The notes under the pieces were generated by a model. That model was not told the DNA's origin and made no database searches. It worked only from the letters and a program-made list of their open reading frames with translations. A stretch of DNA of 56,950 bases from an uncultured Saprospiraceae bacterium (lineage in GTDB: Bacteria > Bacteroidota > Bacteroidia > Chitinophagales > Saprospiraceae): positions 1-56,950 of the forward strand of contig CALIHL010000131.1 in NCBI GenBank assembly GCA_938022935.1. The letters run 5' to 3'. The translations under genes and the position numbers were made by a program. Below are positions 1 to 8,419 of the stretch, in pieces (position 1 is the first letter of the stretch; every line of letters begins with the position of its first letter).

Positions 1-963
1 ATGGATGATGCTTCGTCATCTGGGATGACGACAAAGCCCGCACCTCAAGAATTACAACCTAAGGAAGCCACACATGCTTTGCCAGGTACCGACGTCACTT
101 TTAAGATGGTATATATACCCGCTGGTAGTTTTCAGATGGGAAGCCCTGCGGATGAATTAGGAAGAAGTGATGACGAAGGTCCCCAACATAAAGTATCGGT
201 TGATGCATTTTGGATGGGTGTTTATGAAGTATCCTTTGAAGAGTATAACATCCTCAGAGAAAAAGAACTTGATCTACCTTCTGAGGATCAACCCAACTGG
301 GATGCAGATGCTATCACAAGACCAAGTCCGCCATATGAAGATCCAACATTTGGGATGGGTAAAGATGGATACCCAGCCGTGAGTATGACACAGTTTGCAG
401 CACTCCAATATTGCAAATGGTTAAGTGATAAGACAGGCACTTTTTATAGACTCCCTTCTGAAGCGGAGTGGGAGTATGCATGTAAAGCAGGAACAACAAG
501 TGCATACTACTTTGGAGATGATCAAGCGGAGTTGACAAATCATGCTTGGTACTATGATAATAGCATGGAAAAGTATCACCCTGTAGGTTCTAAGCAACCT
601 AACGCTTGGGGCCTCTATGATATGTTAGGCAATATATCAGAATGGACGCTTGATCAATATAAAGACGATGCATATAATGAAATGCAGACAACCATGGCAG
701 GTGAGACCAATCCTTGGATAAAGCCAACACGACTTCATCCTCGTACAGTCAGAGGTGGATCATGGGATGACAGGATCGATCAACAGCGTTGTTCTTGTCG
801 TATAGAATCAAGCCGCAAATGGAAAGAGCGTGACCCTCAGATACCGAAGAGTTATTGGTGGAACACTGATTCTCCTTTTGTTGGATTTAGAATCATAAGC
901 CCTGCTGTTCAGCCATCAGCAGAAGACCAAGCTGCCTTTTGGGAGATGGTATTAGGAGGATAA
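1..963 (+). CDS. SUMF1 / formylglycine-generating-enzyme-like domain protein (5' partial)
   Basis: A SUMF1-family domain fills almost the whole product. It opens at about residue 36 with MVYIPAGSFQMGS, continues with the tryptophan- and glycine-rich middle (YRLPSEAEWEYACKAG, GLYDMLGNISEWT) and ends with the family signature VRGGSW and VGFRI. The first base of the window is the A of an ATG, and the first 35 residues are low-complexity, so the true start and any signal peptide probably lie upstream of the window. Residues CSC follow the VRGGSW motif, but I do not see the usual two-cysteine arrangement of genuine sulfatase-activating enzymes, so this is probably a paralogue (NirV/PvdO/gliding-related type) of unknown substrate. 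The stop codon is one base before the start of the flavin transferase gene, so the two are co-transcribed. Family assignment is strong; the biochemical role is open. Confidence 0.85.
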   Translation: MDDASSSGMTTKPAPQELQPKEATHALPGTDVTFKMVYIPAGSFQMGSPADELGRSDDEGPQHKVSVDAFWMGVYEVSFEEYNILREKELDLPSEDQPNWDADAITRPSPPYEDPTFGMGKDGYPAVSMTQFAALQYCKWLSDKTGTFYRLPSEAEWEYACKAGTTSAYYFGDDQAELTNHAWYYDNSMEKYHPVGSKQPNAWGLYDMLGNISEWTLDQYKDDAYNEMQTTMAGETNPWIKPTRLHPRTVRGGSWDDRIDQQRCSCRIESSRKWKERDPQIPKSYWWNTDSPFVGFRIISPAVQPSAEDQAAFWEMVLGG

Positions 964-964
964 C

Positions 965-1948
965 ATGCGTAGACACTTTCTAATTATATCAAGCCTTATA
1001 GCGCTTTCGCAAATAGTTCTTCAAGGTCAGCAATTAGAAAGATATGAGTCCATTAATTATAAAATGGGCACCGCTTGGAAGATTATAATTTATACTACTG
1101 ACCAATATAGTGCAGGTCAAGCTTTTGATGCTTGCTGGGCTCGTGTTGATGAGCTCAACGATGTCTTTAGTGACTATGACGCTAAGAGTGAAGCAACGAT
1201 GCTATCTCATACATCTGGTAGTGACCGATGGACTGAGGTGTCTGATGAGATGTGGCAGGTGTTAACTTTTTCGCATAAACTTTCAACTTTTACGGAGGGA
1301 GGATTTGATGTGTCGATTGGACCACTTAGCAAGTTATGGAGAAGAGCGATTAGACAACAAGAGTATCCCAGTCAAGAGTATTTGGCGAAAGCCCGATCTC
1401 GCGTTGGATACGAGTTGATAGACTATGACAATGTCCAACAAAAAGTGATGCTACAAAAGACAGATATGCAGTTGGACTTTGGTGGCATTGCTAAAGGTTA
1501 TACGGTTGATGAAGTCTATCATGTGTTGAAGCTATCAGGAGTAGAGCACATGTTAGTTGATGGGGGTGGAGACATGATGGCCAGTAAAGAGAAGCCAGAT
1601 GGAGAGAGGTGGCTGGTGAGGTTAGGAGCAGGTCAAGACTCGCTTTTGTTATCTGATCAGGCGATTGCGACCTCTGGAGACAGCTTTAAGCACCTCAATT
1701 ATAAGGGAAAGAGATATGCTCATATCGTCGATCCTAAGGTTGGAGTGGGCGTTGACGACCTTGAGAATGTAACTGTGCTGGCTCCAGATTGTATGACCGC
1801 AGATGCGTTGGCATCAGCAATAAGTGTAGTAGGACAAGAGACAGGGAAAGAATTAATCAAGAATTATACCAACAGCTTTTTTTATATTACTACTTCAAAT
1901 GGTGCTATGATCCTTGAATCAGGAGCTGAGGTGCCGAAAGAGAATTGA
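965..1948 (+). CDS. apbE: FAD:protein FMN transferase (ApbE family)
   Basis: ApbE transfers FMN from FAD to a Ser/Thr of exported FMN-binding domains, with Mg2+. The 327-residue product has an N-terminal signal peptide (hydrophobic stretch to about residue 20, then LQGQ). The family motifs follow in order: YKMGTAW near residue 32, the active-site block DFGGIAKGYTVDEV near 172, VDGGGDMMAS near 199, IATSGDS near 239, HIVDPKVG near 258 and the Mg2+-site region MTADALASAISVVG near 278. Length is normal for the family. It lies one base after the SUMF1 gene and 27 bases before the Tat oxidoreductase gene. No FMN_bind substrate protein is visible in this window, so its target must be elsewhere or unconventional. 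Confidence 0.93.
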   Translation: MRRHFLIISSLIALSQIVLQGQQLERYESINYKMGTAWKIIIYTTDQYSAGQAFDACWARVDELNDVFSDYDAKSEATMLSHTSGSDRWTEVSDEMWQVLTFSHKLSTFTEGGFDVSIGPLSKLWRRAIRQQEYPSQEYLAKARSRVGYELIDYDNVQQKVMLQKTDMQLDFGGIAKGYTVDEVYHVLKLSGVEHMLVDGGGDMMASKEKPDGERWLVRLGAGQDSLLLSDQAIATSGDSFKHLNYKGKRYAHIVDPKVGVGVDDLENVTVLAPDCMTADALASAISVVGQETGKELIKNYTNSFFYITTSNGAMILESGAEVPKEN

Positions 1949-1975
1949 ATCATTTACAAGATAAATAGTCAGATC

Positions 1976-3265
1976 ATGTTAACCACAAGACGCGAATTTG
2001 TTCGAAAATCAAGCTCAGCCGTAATTGCAACTTCATTAGGTTTTAATATCCTAACCGCTCAAAATTATAAACACAAGATCAATGTTGATACACTTAAAGT
2101 GGGATTGATCGGATGTGGAGGAAGAGGCTCTGGAGCAGCACTTCAGGCAACTTTGTCTGATCCTAATGTTGTCTTGACAGCCATGGCTGATATATTTCGC
2201 GACAGCTTAGACAAATCATATGACAATCTCTTGTTAGAGAATCCAGATAAGATACTTGTCGATGAGGAACATAAGTTTGTGGGTTTTGATGCTTACAAGC
2301 AAGTCTTGGCGTCTGATGTTGATGTGGTGATACTGACTACACCACCGAGCTTTAGACCAGCTCATCTTGAAGCAGCGATTGCAGCTGGCAAGCATGTCTT
2401 CTGTGAGAAGCCTGTTGCTGTTGATGCACCAGGTATAAGAAGAGTGATCGCAAGTGCTCAAAAAGCAAAAGAAAAAGGATTGGCATTGATGTCGGGCTTT
2501 TGCTGGAGACATGATGTGCCGAAGAAGGATACTTATAAAAGAATCTTGGATGGTGCAATCGGAGAAGTGGGTAGTATATATAACACCTACAATACTGGAG
2601 CACTTTGGTATAAGGATAGACAAGATAGTTGGACGGATAACGAGACTATGATGCGTAACTGGTTATACTTTAACTGGTTGTCAGGAGATCATATAGCTGA
2701 GCAGGCTGTGCATAGCTTGGATCTTATGGCTTGGGCATTTGGAGATGTGCTGCCAGTGAGTGTGAGTGGTACAGGTGGCCGACAAAGTAGAACCGAAGAT
2801 AAGTTTGGTAATGTGTATGACCATTTTGCATTGACATTTGACTATGGAGATGGCAAGATGGGGCACCATGCAAGTAGACAGCAAAAAGGCTGTAGTCGAG
2901 CATATGACATTAGTATGATGGGGACAAAAGGACGTTCATATATTAATGTCGGTAGCCTCCATGAAATAGTCGCAAGTGAAACTTGGAAGTGGGATGGAGA
3001 TAGGTCCAACATGTATCAGAATGAGCACAATACGCTATTCGCAGGTATAAGAAAGGGAGAATACTTTAATGATGGTGAGCGTGCGGCTAATAGCACAATG
3101 TTAGCTATCATGGGACGTATGGCTGCATATACAGGACAGAAGCTGACTTGGGAGCAAGCGATTAACTCGACTGAGGTGTTAGGCCCTAAGATTGACGAAT
3201 ATAACTGGGAGATGGATTGGCCTCTTGCAGCAGTTGCAAAACCAGGCATCACAGAATTTATCTAA
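1976..3265 (+). CDS. Tat-exported Gfo/Idh/MocA-family oxidoreductase
   Basis: This is an NAD(P)-dependent sugar oxidoreductase of the Gfo/Idh/MocA fold. The N-terminus TTRREFVRKSS followed by a hydrophobic stretch is a twin-arginine signal, so the folded enzyme with bound cofactor is probably periplasmic. A Rossmann fold starts near residue 40 (KVGLIGCGGRGSG), and the diagnostic CEKPVAV motif lies near residue 143. The C-terminal half holds the substrate domain with GDHIAEQAVHSLDLMAW, where the two His and the Asp are the usual catalytic or binding positions. The 429-residue length is typical. The next gene is another Tat-exported sugar enzyme five bases away. Such pairs are known in Bacteroidota for oxidation and isomerisation of sugars or 3-keto-glycosides; the substrate here cannot be read from the sequence. 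Confidence 0.88.
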   Translation: MLTTRREFVRKSSSAVIATSLGFNILTAQNYKHKINVDTLKVGLIGCGGRGSGAALQATLSDPNVVLTAMADIFRDSLDKSYDNLLLENPDKILVDEEHKFVGFDAYKQVLASDVDVVILTTPPSFRPAHLEAAIAAGKHVFCEKPVAVDAPGIRRVIASAQKAKEKGLALMSGFCWRHDVPKKDTYKRILDGAIGEVGSIYNTYNTGALWYKDRQDSWTDNETMMRNWLYFNWLSGDHIAEQAVHSLDLMAWAFGDVLPVSVSGTGGRQSRTEDKFGNVYDHFALTFDYGDGKMGHHASRQQKGCSRAYDISMMGTKGRSYINVGSLHEIVASETWKWDGDRSNMYQNEHNTLFAGIRKGEYFNDGERAANSTMLAIMGRMAAYTGQKLTWEQAINSTEVLGPKIDEYNWEMDWPLAAVAKPGITEFI

Positions 3266-3270
3266 ATCAT

Positions 3271-4170
3271 ATGGATCGTAGAAAGTTTATCAATAGATCA
3301 GTAGCTGGATCTGCAATACTGGGTCTTACTCCATGGTCTTGCATATCAGCAGTTGTTGTCTCGGATCGTCCGTTACATAAGAAGAGTCTCAAGTGGGGCA
3401 TGATCAAAGAGGATATGACCGTGATGGAGAAATTCCAATTGGTCAAGCAATTGGGTTTTGATGGTATAGAGTTAGATAGTCCATCGGATGTGAGCACAGA
3501 TGAAGTCTTGGCAGCTATGTCTGCTACAGGCATCGAAGTCCCGGGATTGGTAAACTCTCTTCATTGGAAGAATCCACTGTCAGATCCTGATCCAGAAAAA
3601 AGGAAACTTTGTACGGAGTCAATGAAAGAATCATTGGAGCTTTGTAAAAAGTTAGGTGGAACTACTGTACTTCTTGTTCCAGCGGTTGTAAATGAACATG
3701 TCTCTTATGATGAAGCATGGGAGCGAAGTACCATTGAGATCAAAAAGATACTTCCCACAGCAGAACGCCTAGGAATCAAAATAGCTTTAGAAAATGTCTG
3801 GAACAACTTCTTACTGAGTCCGCTTGAGGCAGTGAGATATGTTGATCAATTTAAGTCTGATGCTATCGGTTGGTACATGGATATAGGCAATATCATCCGC
3901 TATGGATGGCCAGAACAATGGATCACGATCTTGGGTAAAAGAGTGATGAAAATTGATATCAAGGATTATAGCACTAAGCTTGCTAATGATGAAGGTGTCT
4001 GGGAAGGATTTAAAGCCAAGCTGGGAGATGGAAGTGTCAACTGGGGCAAAGTCAATGAAGCTCTAGCGGAAGTAGGATATAGTGGTTGGGGCTCTGCAGA
4101 AGTCTCCGGTGGAGATAGAACAAGACTTGCCGATATATCCGAACGGATGGACAATCTATACGCGGCTTAA
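3271..4170 (+). CDS. Tat-exported sugar phosphate isomerase/epimerase-like TIM-barrel protein
   Basis: The product is about 299 residues of the xylose-isomerase-like TIM-barrel superfamily. The start is placed at the ATG at 3271, not at an in-frame ATG at 3217 that would overlap the preceding gene, because MDRRKFINRSVAGSAILG is a clean twin-arginine signal peptide. Landmarks are FDGIELDSPSD (strand 2), the metal-site region KIALENVWNNF, WYMDIGNI, and KIDIKDY near the end. Glu and Asp/His positions at the barrel C-terminal ends are consistent with a divalent-metal isomerase or epimerase. It starts five bases after the Gfo/Idh/MocA gene and is certainly in the same operon. It probably acts in the periplasm on the same sugar as its neighbour; the exact reaction is not determinable. 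Confidence 0.85.
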   Translation: MDRRKFINRSVAGSAILGLTPWSCISAVVVSDRPLHKKSLKWGMIKEDMTVMEKFQLVKQLGFDGIELDSPSDVSTDEVLAAMSATGIEVPGLVNSLHWKNPLSDPDPEKRKLCTESMKESLELCKKLGGTTVLLVPAVVNEHVSYDEAWERSTIEIKKILPTAERLGIKIALENVWNNFLLSPLEAVRYVDQFKSDAIGWYMDIGNIIRYGWPEQWITILGKRVMKIDIKDYSTKLANDEGVWEGFKAKLGDGSVNWGKVNEALAEVGYSGWGSAEVSGGDRTRLADISERMDNLYAA

Positions 4171-4287
4171 GCACACAATCTTTCCTGTACTTTTTCTTTT
4201 ATCGGACAAAATTGCTCTTCGTTCAAGCAAAGAGTACACAAACTAGTCTCAAAATCGTTTTATTTGCAGTCCAAATAAAGAAGAATC

Positions 4288-4743
4288 ATGGCTAGATATA
4301 CATACGTTTTAATAAGCTTATTAGTAGCAGCATCTTTGACAATGAGCTCTTGTGGAGGTGATGATTGCAATAGTCAATCAAGTGAAGATCAATTACAAGC
4401 CTTTTTTGAAGCTAACAACATCTCTCCAGATAAAACTGGCTCAGGTCTTTATTATGTCATAGACCAACCTGGTAGTTCTGAGAAACCGACACCAACCTCT
4501 ACCGTAACTGTCTTTTACAAAGGCTACTTCTTAGATGGAGAGCAATTTGACGGTAGTGATGATCCTATCACTTTTTCCTTGCGCAATGTTATCCGAGGAT
4601 GGCAAGAAGGTATCCCGTTATATGGGAAGGGAGGATCTGGATCACTTTATATACCATATGAATTAGCATATGGAACCAATGGCCAGGGATCTATCCCTTG
4701 CAACACAGCAATAGCATTTGATATTGAAGTAGTTGACTTTTAG
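4288..4743 (+). CDS. FKBP-type peptidyl-prolyl cis-trans isomerase, lipoprotein
   Basis: A 151-residue exported isomerase. The N-terminal hydrophobic segment ends in the lipobox-like LTMSSC, giving an acylated Cys at residue 21 and anchoring to a membrane. An FKBP domain covers about residues 50-151: TSTVTVFYKGYFLDGEQFD, VIRGWQEGIPLYGKGGSGSLYIP and YELAYGTNGQGSIPCNTAIAFDIEVVDF match the FKBP core (Tyr, Phe-Asp, the VI-x-GW loop and the Tyr-x-x-x-Gly loop). It likely assists folding of periplasmic or surface proteins. It stands 117 bases after the preceding operon and is convergent with the polyferredoxin gene, so it is probably a single-gene unit. Confidence 0.9.
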   Translation: MARYTYVLISLLVAASLTMSSCGGDDCNSQSSEDQLQAFFEANNISPDKTGSGLYYVIDQPGSSEKPTPTSTVTVFYKGYFLDGEQFDGSDDPITFSLRNVIRGWQEGIPLYGKGGSGSLYIPYELAYGTNGQGSIPCNTAIAFDIEVVDF

Positions 4744-4749
4744 TCAACT
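4731..4749. other. Short perfect inverted repeat between convergent genes
   Basis: Arms AGTTGACT and AGTCAACT are separated by three T and overlap the FKBP stop codon. It sits between two converging genes and could act as a bidirectional transcription end, but no proper T tract follows, so a terminator call is weak. Confidence 0.35.
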
Positions 4750-4770
4750 GCTGCTTTGCTTTATTTAGAA

Positions 4771-6357
4771 TTATATCGTATCCATCTGAACATGGTTGTT
4801 ACGGATGTCTATTGTTTTTTCGAAGACATCGGTTGCACCATTTTCTAATTTTAGAACACCTCTTGGGCAGACTGCTGCACAAACGCCGCAGCCTACACAA
4901 CTTGCTCTTACGATATTCTGCCCTTTCTGTGCATAAGATCTAACGTCTATACCCATCTCACAGTAAGTTGAGCAGTTGCCGCATGAGATACATTGGCTAC
5001 CGTTAGTCGTGATTCTAAATCTTGAAAACAACTTCTGTTGAATACCTAAGATCGCTGCCATCGGGCATCCAAATCGGCACCAAACTCTACTGCCCATCAA
5101 TGGATAGAATCCAACACCAACTACCCCTGAGAATGCTGCACCAATCAAGAAACCATACCACTTTTTAAAAGTGTAATTGTCTATAAAAAAAGCATTGCCA
5201 CTTCCAGTTAGAAAGTTGATCAAAAGAATAACAGCGATGACTGCCGCTATACCCATGATGATCTTTTGCAAATCTTTCTTTGCATCTTTTCTTTTATTCA
5301 TGAAGTAGTAAAATGCTCCGCCTACTATAACAAGAACGGCCACAACAATCATTGTAAACATCGTCCTTGTGATATAGTACTGTGATCCATCTCCAAGGTA
5401 TCCATAAACAACTGCAATGGTCATGATCGTCACAAAGACGAGAATACTGTGTATCATCCATCTTTCTATCTTCCAGGCATTCATAGATTTATCAGAAAGA
5501 TGTCTGAATGAGTCTCCTGCAGTCTCTGCAAGACCACCACATCCACAAACCCAACTACAGTACCATCTCTTTCCGTATTTGTAAGTAAGGAATGGAGAAA
5601 CAACAAAGATCATTAGCAAACTGAAGATCAAGAATCCCCAACCTAAGATACCAGTTGAGCTCATGTTATTGATGTGCCAAGCATCGAACATGTCATAGTC
5701 CAATGGCCACATGTTTTTCATGTCTTTGTCAAACCACTTAGTGGCATATTCTCCATTGAGACTTTCTAATATCTCAGGTATGAGATATGCAAAGAACAAT
5801 TGGAAACCCATCACACTAAGTGTTCTGATTACTTGATATCTGTTGTGCCTATATCTCCAGATAAACCTTACACCAAATATCAGAATTGCAACCGTATAAA
5901 GTGTGCCATAAACGAACCATTGGCTTGCAGGAGTGCCTTTGATTGCCATAGCTAAGGGATCGAAGAAGCCTACTAAGCCAGTATTGGCTGCTCCACTAGC
6001 GCCTAATCCAAGGAGACCTTCATACCAGTAGAGTACAATGTAAAATCCAGTGATCACAATCCCTGCGATCCAACCTATGACGCCTCGCGACATGGCACTA
6101 CTGAACCAAACACCGTTATTCTTGATACCTGCAGGTTTGATTCTAAAAGCTCTGTAGGCAAAGCCTATAGTACCTATCGACATAAGGCCAATAGACAAGG
6201 CAAGATTAAGTGGTGTGCTGATGCTTTCAACACCTATAGTAGCAAGTATCAATATTAATAATCCTATACCTGCAATTGCTGCCATTGCCTTTTGCACCCC
6301 ATCTTCAAAAGGAGGATGAGGATTTGATATCGACATGCTTTTATAAACTTCTGACAT
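4771..6357 (-). CDS. Membrane-bound polyferredoxin (NapH/NosR/CcoG-like 4Fe-4S protein)
   Basis: A 528-residue integral membrane iron-sulfur protein. Several hydrophobic segments span residues 25 to about 420. Two membrane-face cysteine motifs typical of this family are visible: YCSWVCGCGG near residue 268 and VWCRFGCPM near 427. At the C-terminus two classical [4Fe-4S] ferredoxin motifs occur, CISCGNCSTYCEMG and CVGCGVCAAVCPRG. Unlike NosR, no periplasmic FMN-binding domain is present. The gene starts 11 bases after the stop of the FAD oxidoreductase gene, so the pair is an operon. A sensible reading is that the oxidoreductase passes NAD(P)H electrons to this protein, which moves them through or across the membrane. 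The final acceptor is not visible; the nearby apbE is suggestive but lies in a separate operon. Confidence 0.85.
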   Translation of the reverse strand: MSEVYKSMSISNPHPPFEDGVQKAMAAIAGIGLLILILATIGVESISTPLNLALSIGLMSIGTIGFAYRAFRIKPAGIKNNGVWFSSAMSRGVIGWIAGIVITGFYIVLYWYEGLLGLGASGAANTGLVGFFDPLAMAIKGTPASQWFVYGTLYTVAILIFGVRFIWRYRHNRYQVIRTLSVMGFQLFFAYLIPEILESLNGEYATKWFDKDMKNMWPLDYDMFDAWHINNMSSTGILGWGFLIFSLLMIFVVSPFLTYKYGKRWYCSWVCGCGGLAETAGDSFRHLSDKSMNAWKIERWMIHSILVFVTIMTIAVVYGYLGDGSQYYITRTMFTMIVVAVLVIVGGAFYYFMNKRKDAKKDLQKIIMGIAAVIAVILLINFLTGSGNAFFIDNYTFKKWYGFLIGAAFSGVVGVGFYPLMGSRVWCRFGCPMAAILGIQQKLFSRFRITTNGSQCISCGNCSTYCEMGIDVRSYAQKGQNIVRASCVGCGVCAAVCPRGVLKLENGATDVFEKTIDIRNNHVQMDTI

Positions 6358-6368
6358 TATACTTTGGT

Positions 6369-7709
6369 TTATGCTTTTAAAAATGAAAGAACTCTATCGA
6401 GGTTAGACTTCTTAGGAGTAGAAAAATTTAAGTCGCACTGATTAGAAAAGCTCTTTGCTATTTCTTCTTCGTGCTTTTTATAAAACTCAGGATCAAAATT
6501 GGCTAAGGTGAGATTGGCGATTACTTCTTTTACATTCGTTTTTTCGCGTAACCACTTCTCACATACTTCATGTCTGAATCGGATGCCCATCAGATTAAAC
6601 CCTACAATTGATTCATCATTAATATCATAAAGGATACGGACACTTTTCTCCCCGTCTTCATGCTCCCAGTAAAGAGCCTTGTGATGTTCTTTAGGTTTGG
6701 CAAGTACTTCTCCATATACCTGATATTCGATATCTATAAACTTGGCACTGTTGAACCAGATGCCAGGATTATATGAGATATCGTGTCCACAGATATTGTA
6801 AGCACATGTCTCACCCATCATGCGACCTGTATACCAGATTGCTTCAACACCTCGTCTTCCTGGCAGAGGATTAGCTTGCTCTGCACAATCACCGATGGCG
6901 TAGACATCAGACTGATTAGTTTCTAATTTATCATTAACGATGATGCCTCTATTTATTTTTAACCCACTTTCTTTTAACCAGTCAACATTAGGGCTTACTC
7001 CAGCTGTTAAACCTACGTAGCCACAATCAACCTTATCGCCAGACTCCAGTGCTATGGCCGCGCATGCATTGCCCTTGCCGTCATCTACGATCTCTTTAAG
7101 GTTGGTACCTAAGCGAAGATCGATGCCATTCTTGAGTATATGACGCGTGATCATTTGAGATTCTTCCTGTGGTAAAACGGCATCCCAGAAGCTTTTCTCC
7201 CTTACAAACATTGTAACAGGTATGTGTCTACTGTGAAACATCTCTGCCAGCTCGATACCTATCAACCCGCCACCTACAATTACGGCTCGATTGAGTCCAT
7301 CACTGTAAGCTTCGATTTTTTCTAAGTCTTGAAGATTATAAAGTCCTGTAACTTTATTGAGGTCTTGACCCGGCCATCCAAACTTGTTAGACTTAGATCC
7401 AAGTGCAAGGACAAGCTTGTCATATTGAAGGGTATTTCCTTTTTTAAGGGTCAGCGTCTTTGTTTCATAATTCACTCCTTCGACATGATCGTTGACGAGG
7501 TCTATTCTGTTCTTTTCCCAGAAGTAGTCTTCGTAAGGTTTAGTGTCTTGATATCGCATATGACCCATATATATATACATGAGTGCTGTACGAGAATAAA
7601 AGTGGTCTGATTCTGAGGAGATGACAGTAATATTATGATCGCTTAGTTTACGAAGCCATCTTGCAGTAGATATACCGCTGATGCCGTTGCCTATGATAAC
7701 TATATTCAT
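6369..7709 (-). CDS. NAD(P)/FAD-dependent oxidoreductase (pyridine nucleotide-disulfide type)
   Basis: A 446-residue soluble flavoprotein. The FAD dinucleotide site IIGNGISGISTARWL is at residues 4-18, the NAD(P) site AVIVGGGLIGIELAEMF near residue 142, and the second FAD motif DVYAIGDCAEQ near residue 268. The architecture resembles the reductase half of NirB, NADH:rubredoxin or ferredoxin reductases; no redox-active CxxxxC disulfide is seen. The C-terminal 120 residues form a family-specific tail without a recognised domain. It is the first gene of a two-gene operon with the membrane polyferredoxin 11 bases downstream, so it is probably the cytosolic electron-input module for that protein. 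The upstream divergent region holds a 22-base inverted repeat (7868-7889). Confidence 0.87.
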   Translation of the reverse strand: MNIVIIGNGISGISTARWLRKLSDHNITVISSESDHFYSRTALMYIYMGHMRYQDTKPYEDYFWEKNRIDLVNDHVEGVNYETKTLTLKKGNTLQYDKLVLALGSKSNKFGWPGQDLNKVTGLYNLQDLEKIEAYSDGLNRAVIVGGGLIGIELAEMFHSRHIPVTMFVREKSFWDAVLPQEESQMITRHILKNGIDLRLGTNLKEIVDDGKGNACAAIALESGDKVDCGYVGLTAGVSPNVDWLKESGLKINRGIIVNDKLETNQSDVYAIGDCAEQANPLPGRRGVEAIWYTGRMMGETCAYNICGHDISYNPGIWFNSAKFIDIEYQVYGEVLAKPKEHHKALYWEHEDGEKSVRILYDINDESIVGFNLMGIRFRHEVCEKWLREKTNVKEVIANLTLANFDPEFYKKHEEEIAKSFSNQCDLNFSTPKKSNLDRVLSFLKA

Positions 7710-8037
7710 ATGTTTTGTCTGATGTTGATTTCGCGTTGGTCTAAAGATAACTACCTAATTAGCCTAAGCGTTGTGATCTACTTTCTATTTCATTATTAAA
7801 GGTCTTCTGCACTACCTAGGGCATACCCTTGGTTAGTTTTCCTAACTGCTGCTTACTTTGAGATATAATCATTTTAATAGTAAAATGATGTTGTCCAGAA
7901 AGTTACACATTATAATTAATTGTTATATTTGATCTATCATTATTTATTGTGTCGAATTGGTAAAATATTAAGCGTTTGTAGGCTTTTAACAATTCTTTAG
8001 GCACTGAGATAGAGGTAACCATGTATATTTACATCAT
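7710..8037. promoter_or_regulatory. Divergent intergenic region with a 22-bp inverted repeat
   Basis: This 328-base AT-rich gap separates the minus-strand oxidoreductase operon from the plus-strand small T9SS protein. It contains an inverted repeat at 7868-7889 (arms ATCATTTTA and TAAAATGAT, four-base spacer), a smaller one near 7832-7846 (GTTAG/CTAAC), and a TATATTTG at 7924-7931 that fits the Bacteroidota -7 element TAnnTTTG in the plus direction. No TTG lies at the right distance upstream of that element, so the promoter is tentative. No coding sequence is seen. Confidence 0.45.
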
Positions 8038-8388
8038 ATGAAGCACTTGTACCTTCAGTTTTTGCTCGGATTACTACTCTGCTGTTGCTCTTTGAGCAGC
8101 TCAGCACAGTTAGTGTCTATTGCACAACCGAAGGTCGAGCAGAAAAAAGAGTTGTCAGAGATTAAGATCTTTCCTAATCCAGCTACTGATCGATTTAAGA
8201 TCTCTCTTCCTTCTACTTCCGTAAAATATATCACTATCAATAATATCATAGGCAAGCAGATCCGCAAAGTCTTTGCTAGTCCTGATAAGTACTACAATGT
8301 TGAGGATCTGAAGAAAGGTGTATATATCATCCGCATCTTCGATAAAAATGAGGAGTTGGTCAAAGCTCTTAGACTTTCCAAGGCCTAG
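8038..8388 (+). CDS. Small exported protein consisting almost only of a T9SS type A sorting domain
   Basis: The 116-residue product begins with a signal peptide (MKHLYLQFLLGLLLCCCSLSS, ending near AQ at residue 24). About 15 residues follow, and then a complete T9SS type A C-terminal domain: KIFPNPATDRFKI, the central ITINNIIGKQIRK strand and the end GVYIIRIFDKNEELVKALRL. There is essentially no cargo between export signal and sorting signal. It could be a stand-alone sorting-domain peptide, the remnant of a larger secreted protein, or a small surface-attached protein. A string CLLCCC-like Cys run lies inside the signal peptide. It ends 31 bases from the convergent cvfB gene. Confidence 0.8.
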   Translation: MKHLYLQFLLGLLLCCCSLSSSAQLVSIAQPKVEQKKELSEIKIFPNPATDRFKISLPSTSVKYITINNIIGKQIRKVFASPDKYYNVEDLKKGVYIIRIFDKNEELVKALRLSKA

Positions 8389-8419
8389 TCACCTTAGCGT
8401 TCCATTTTAATTATCTTCT

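Noticed and set aside
1-963. True sulfatase-activating formylglycine-generating enzyme
   Set aside because: The paired active-site cysteines in their usual context are not seen and no sulfatase gene is nearby, so only the SUMF1 fold is claimed.
4771-6357. NosR
   Set aside because: The periplasmic FMN-binding domain and its flavinylation motif are missing, and no nos genes are nearby.
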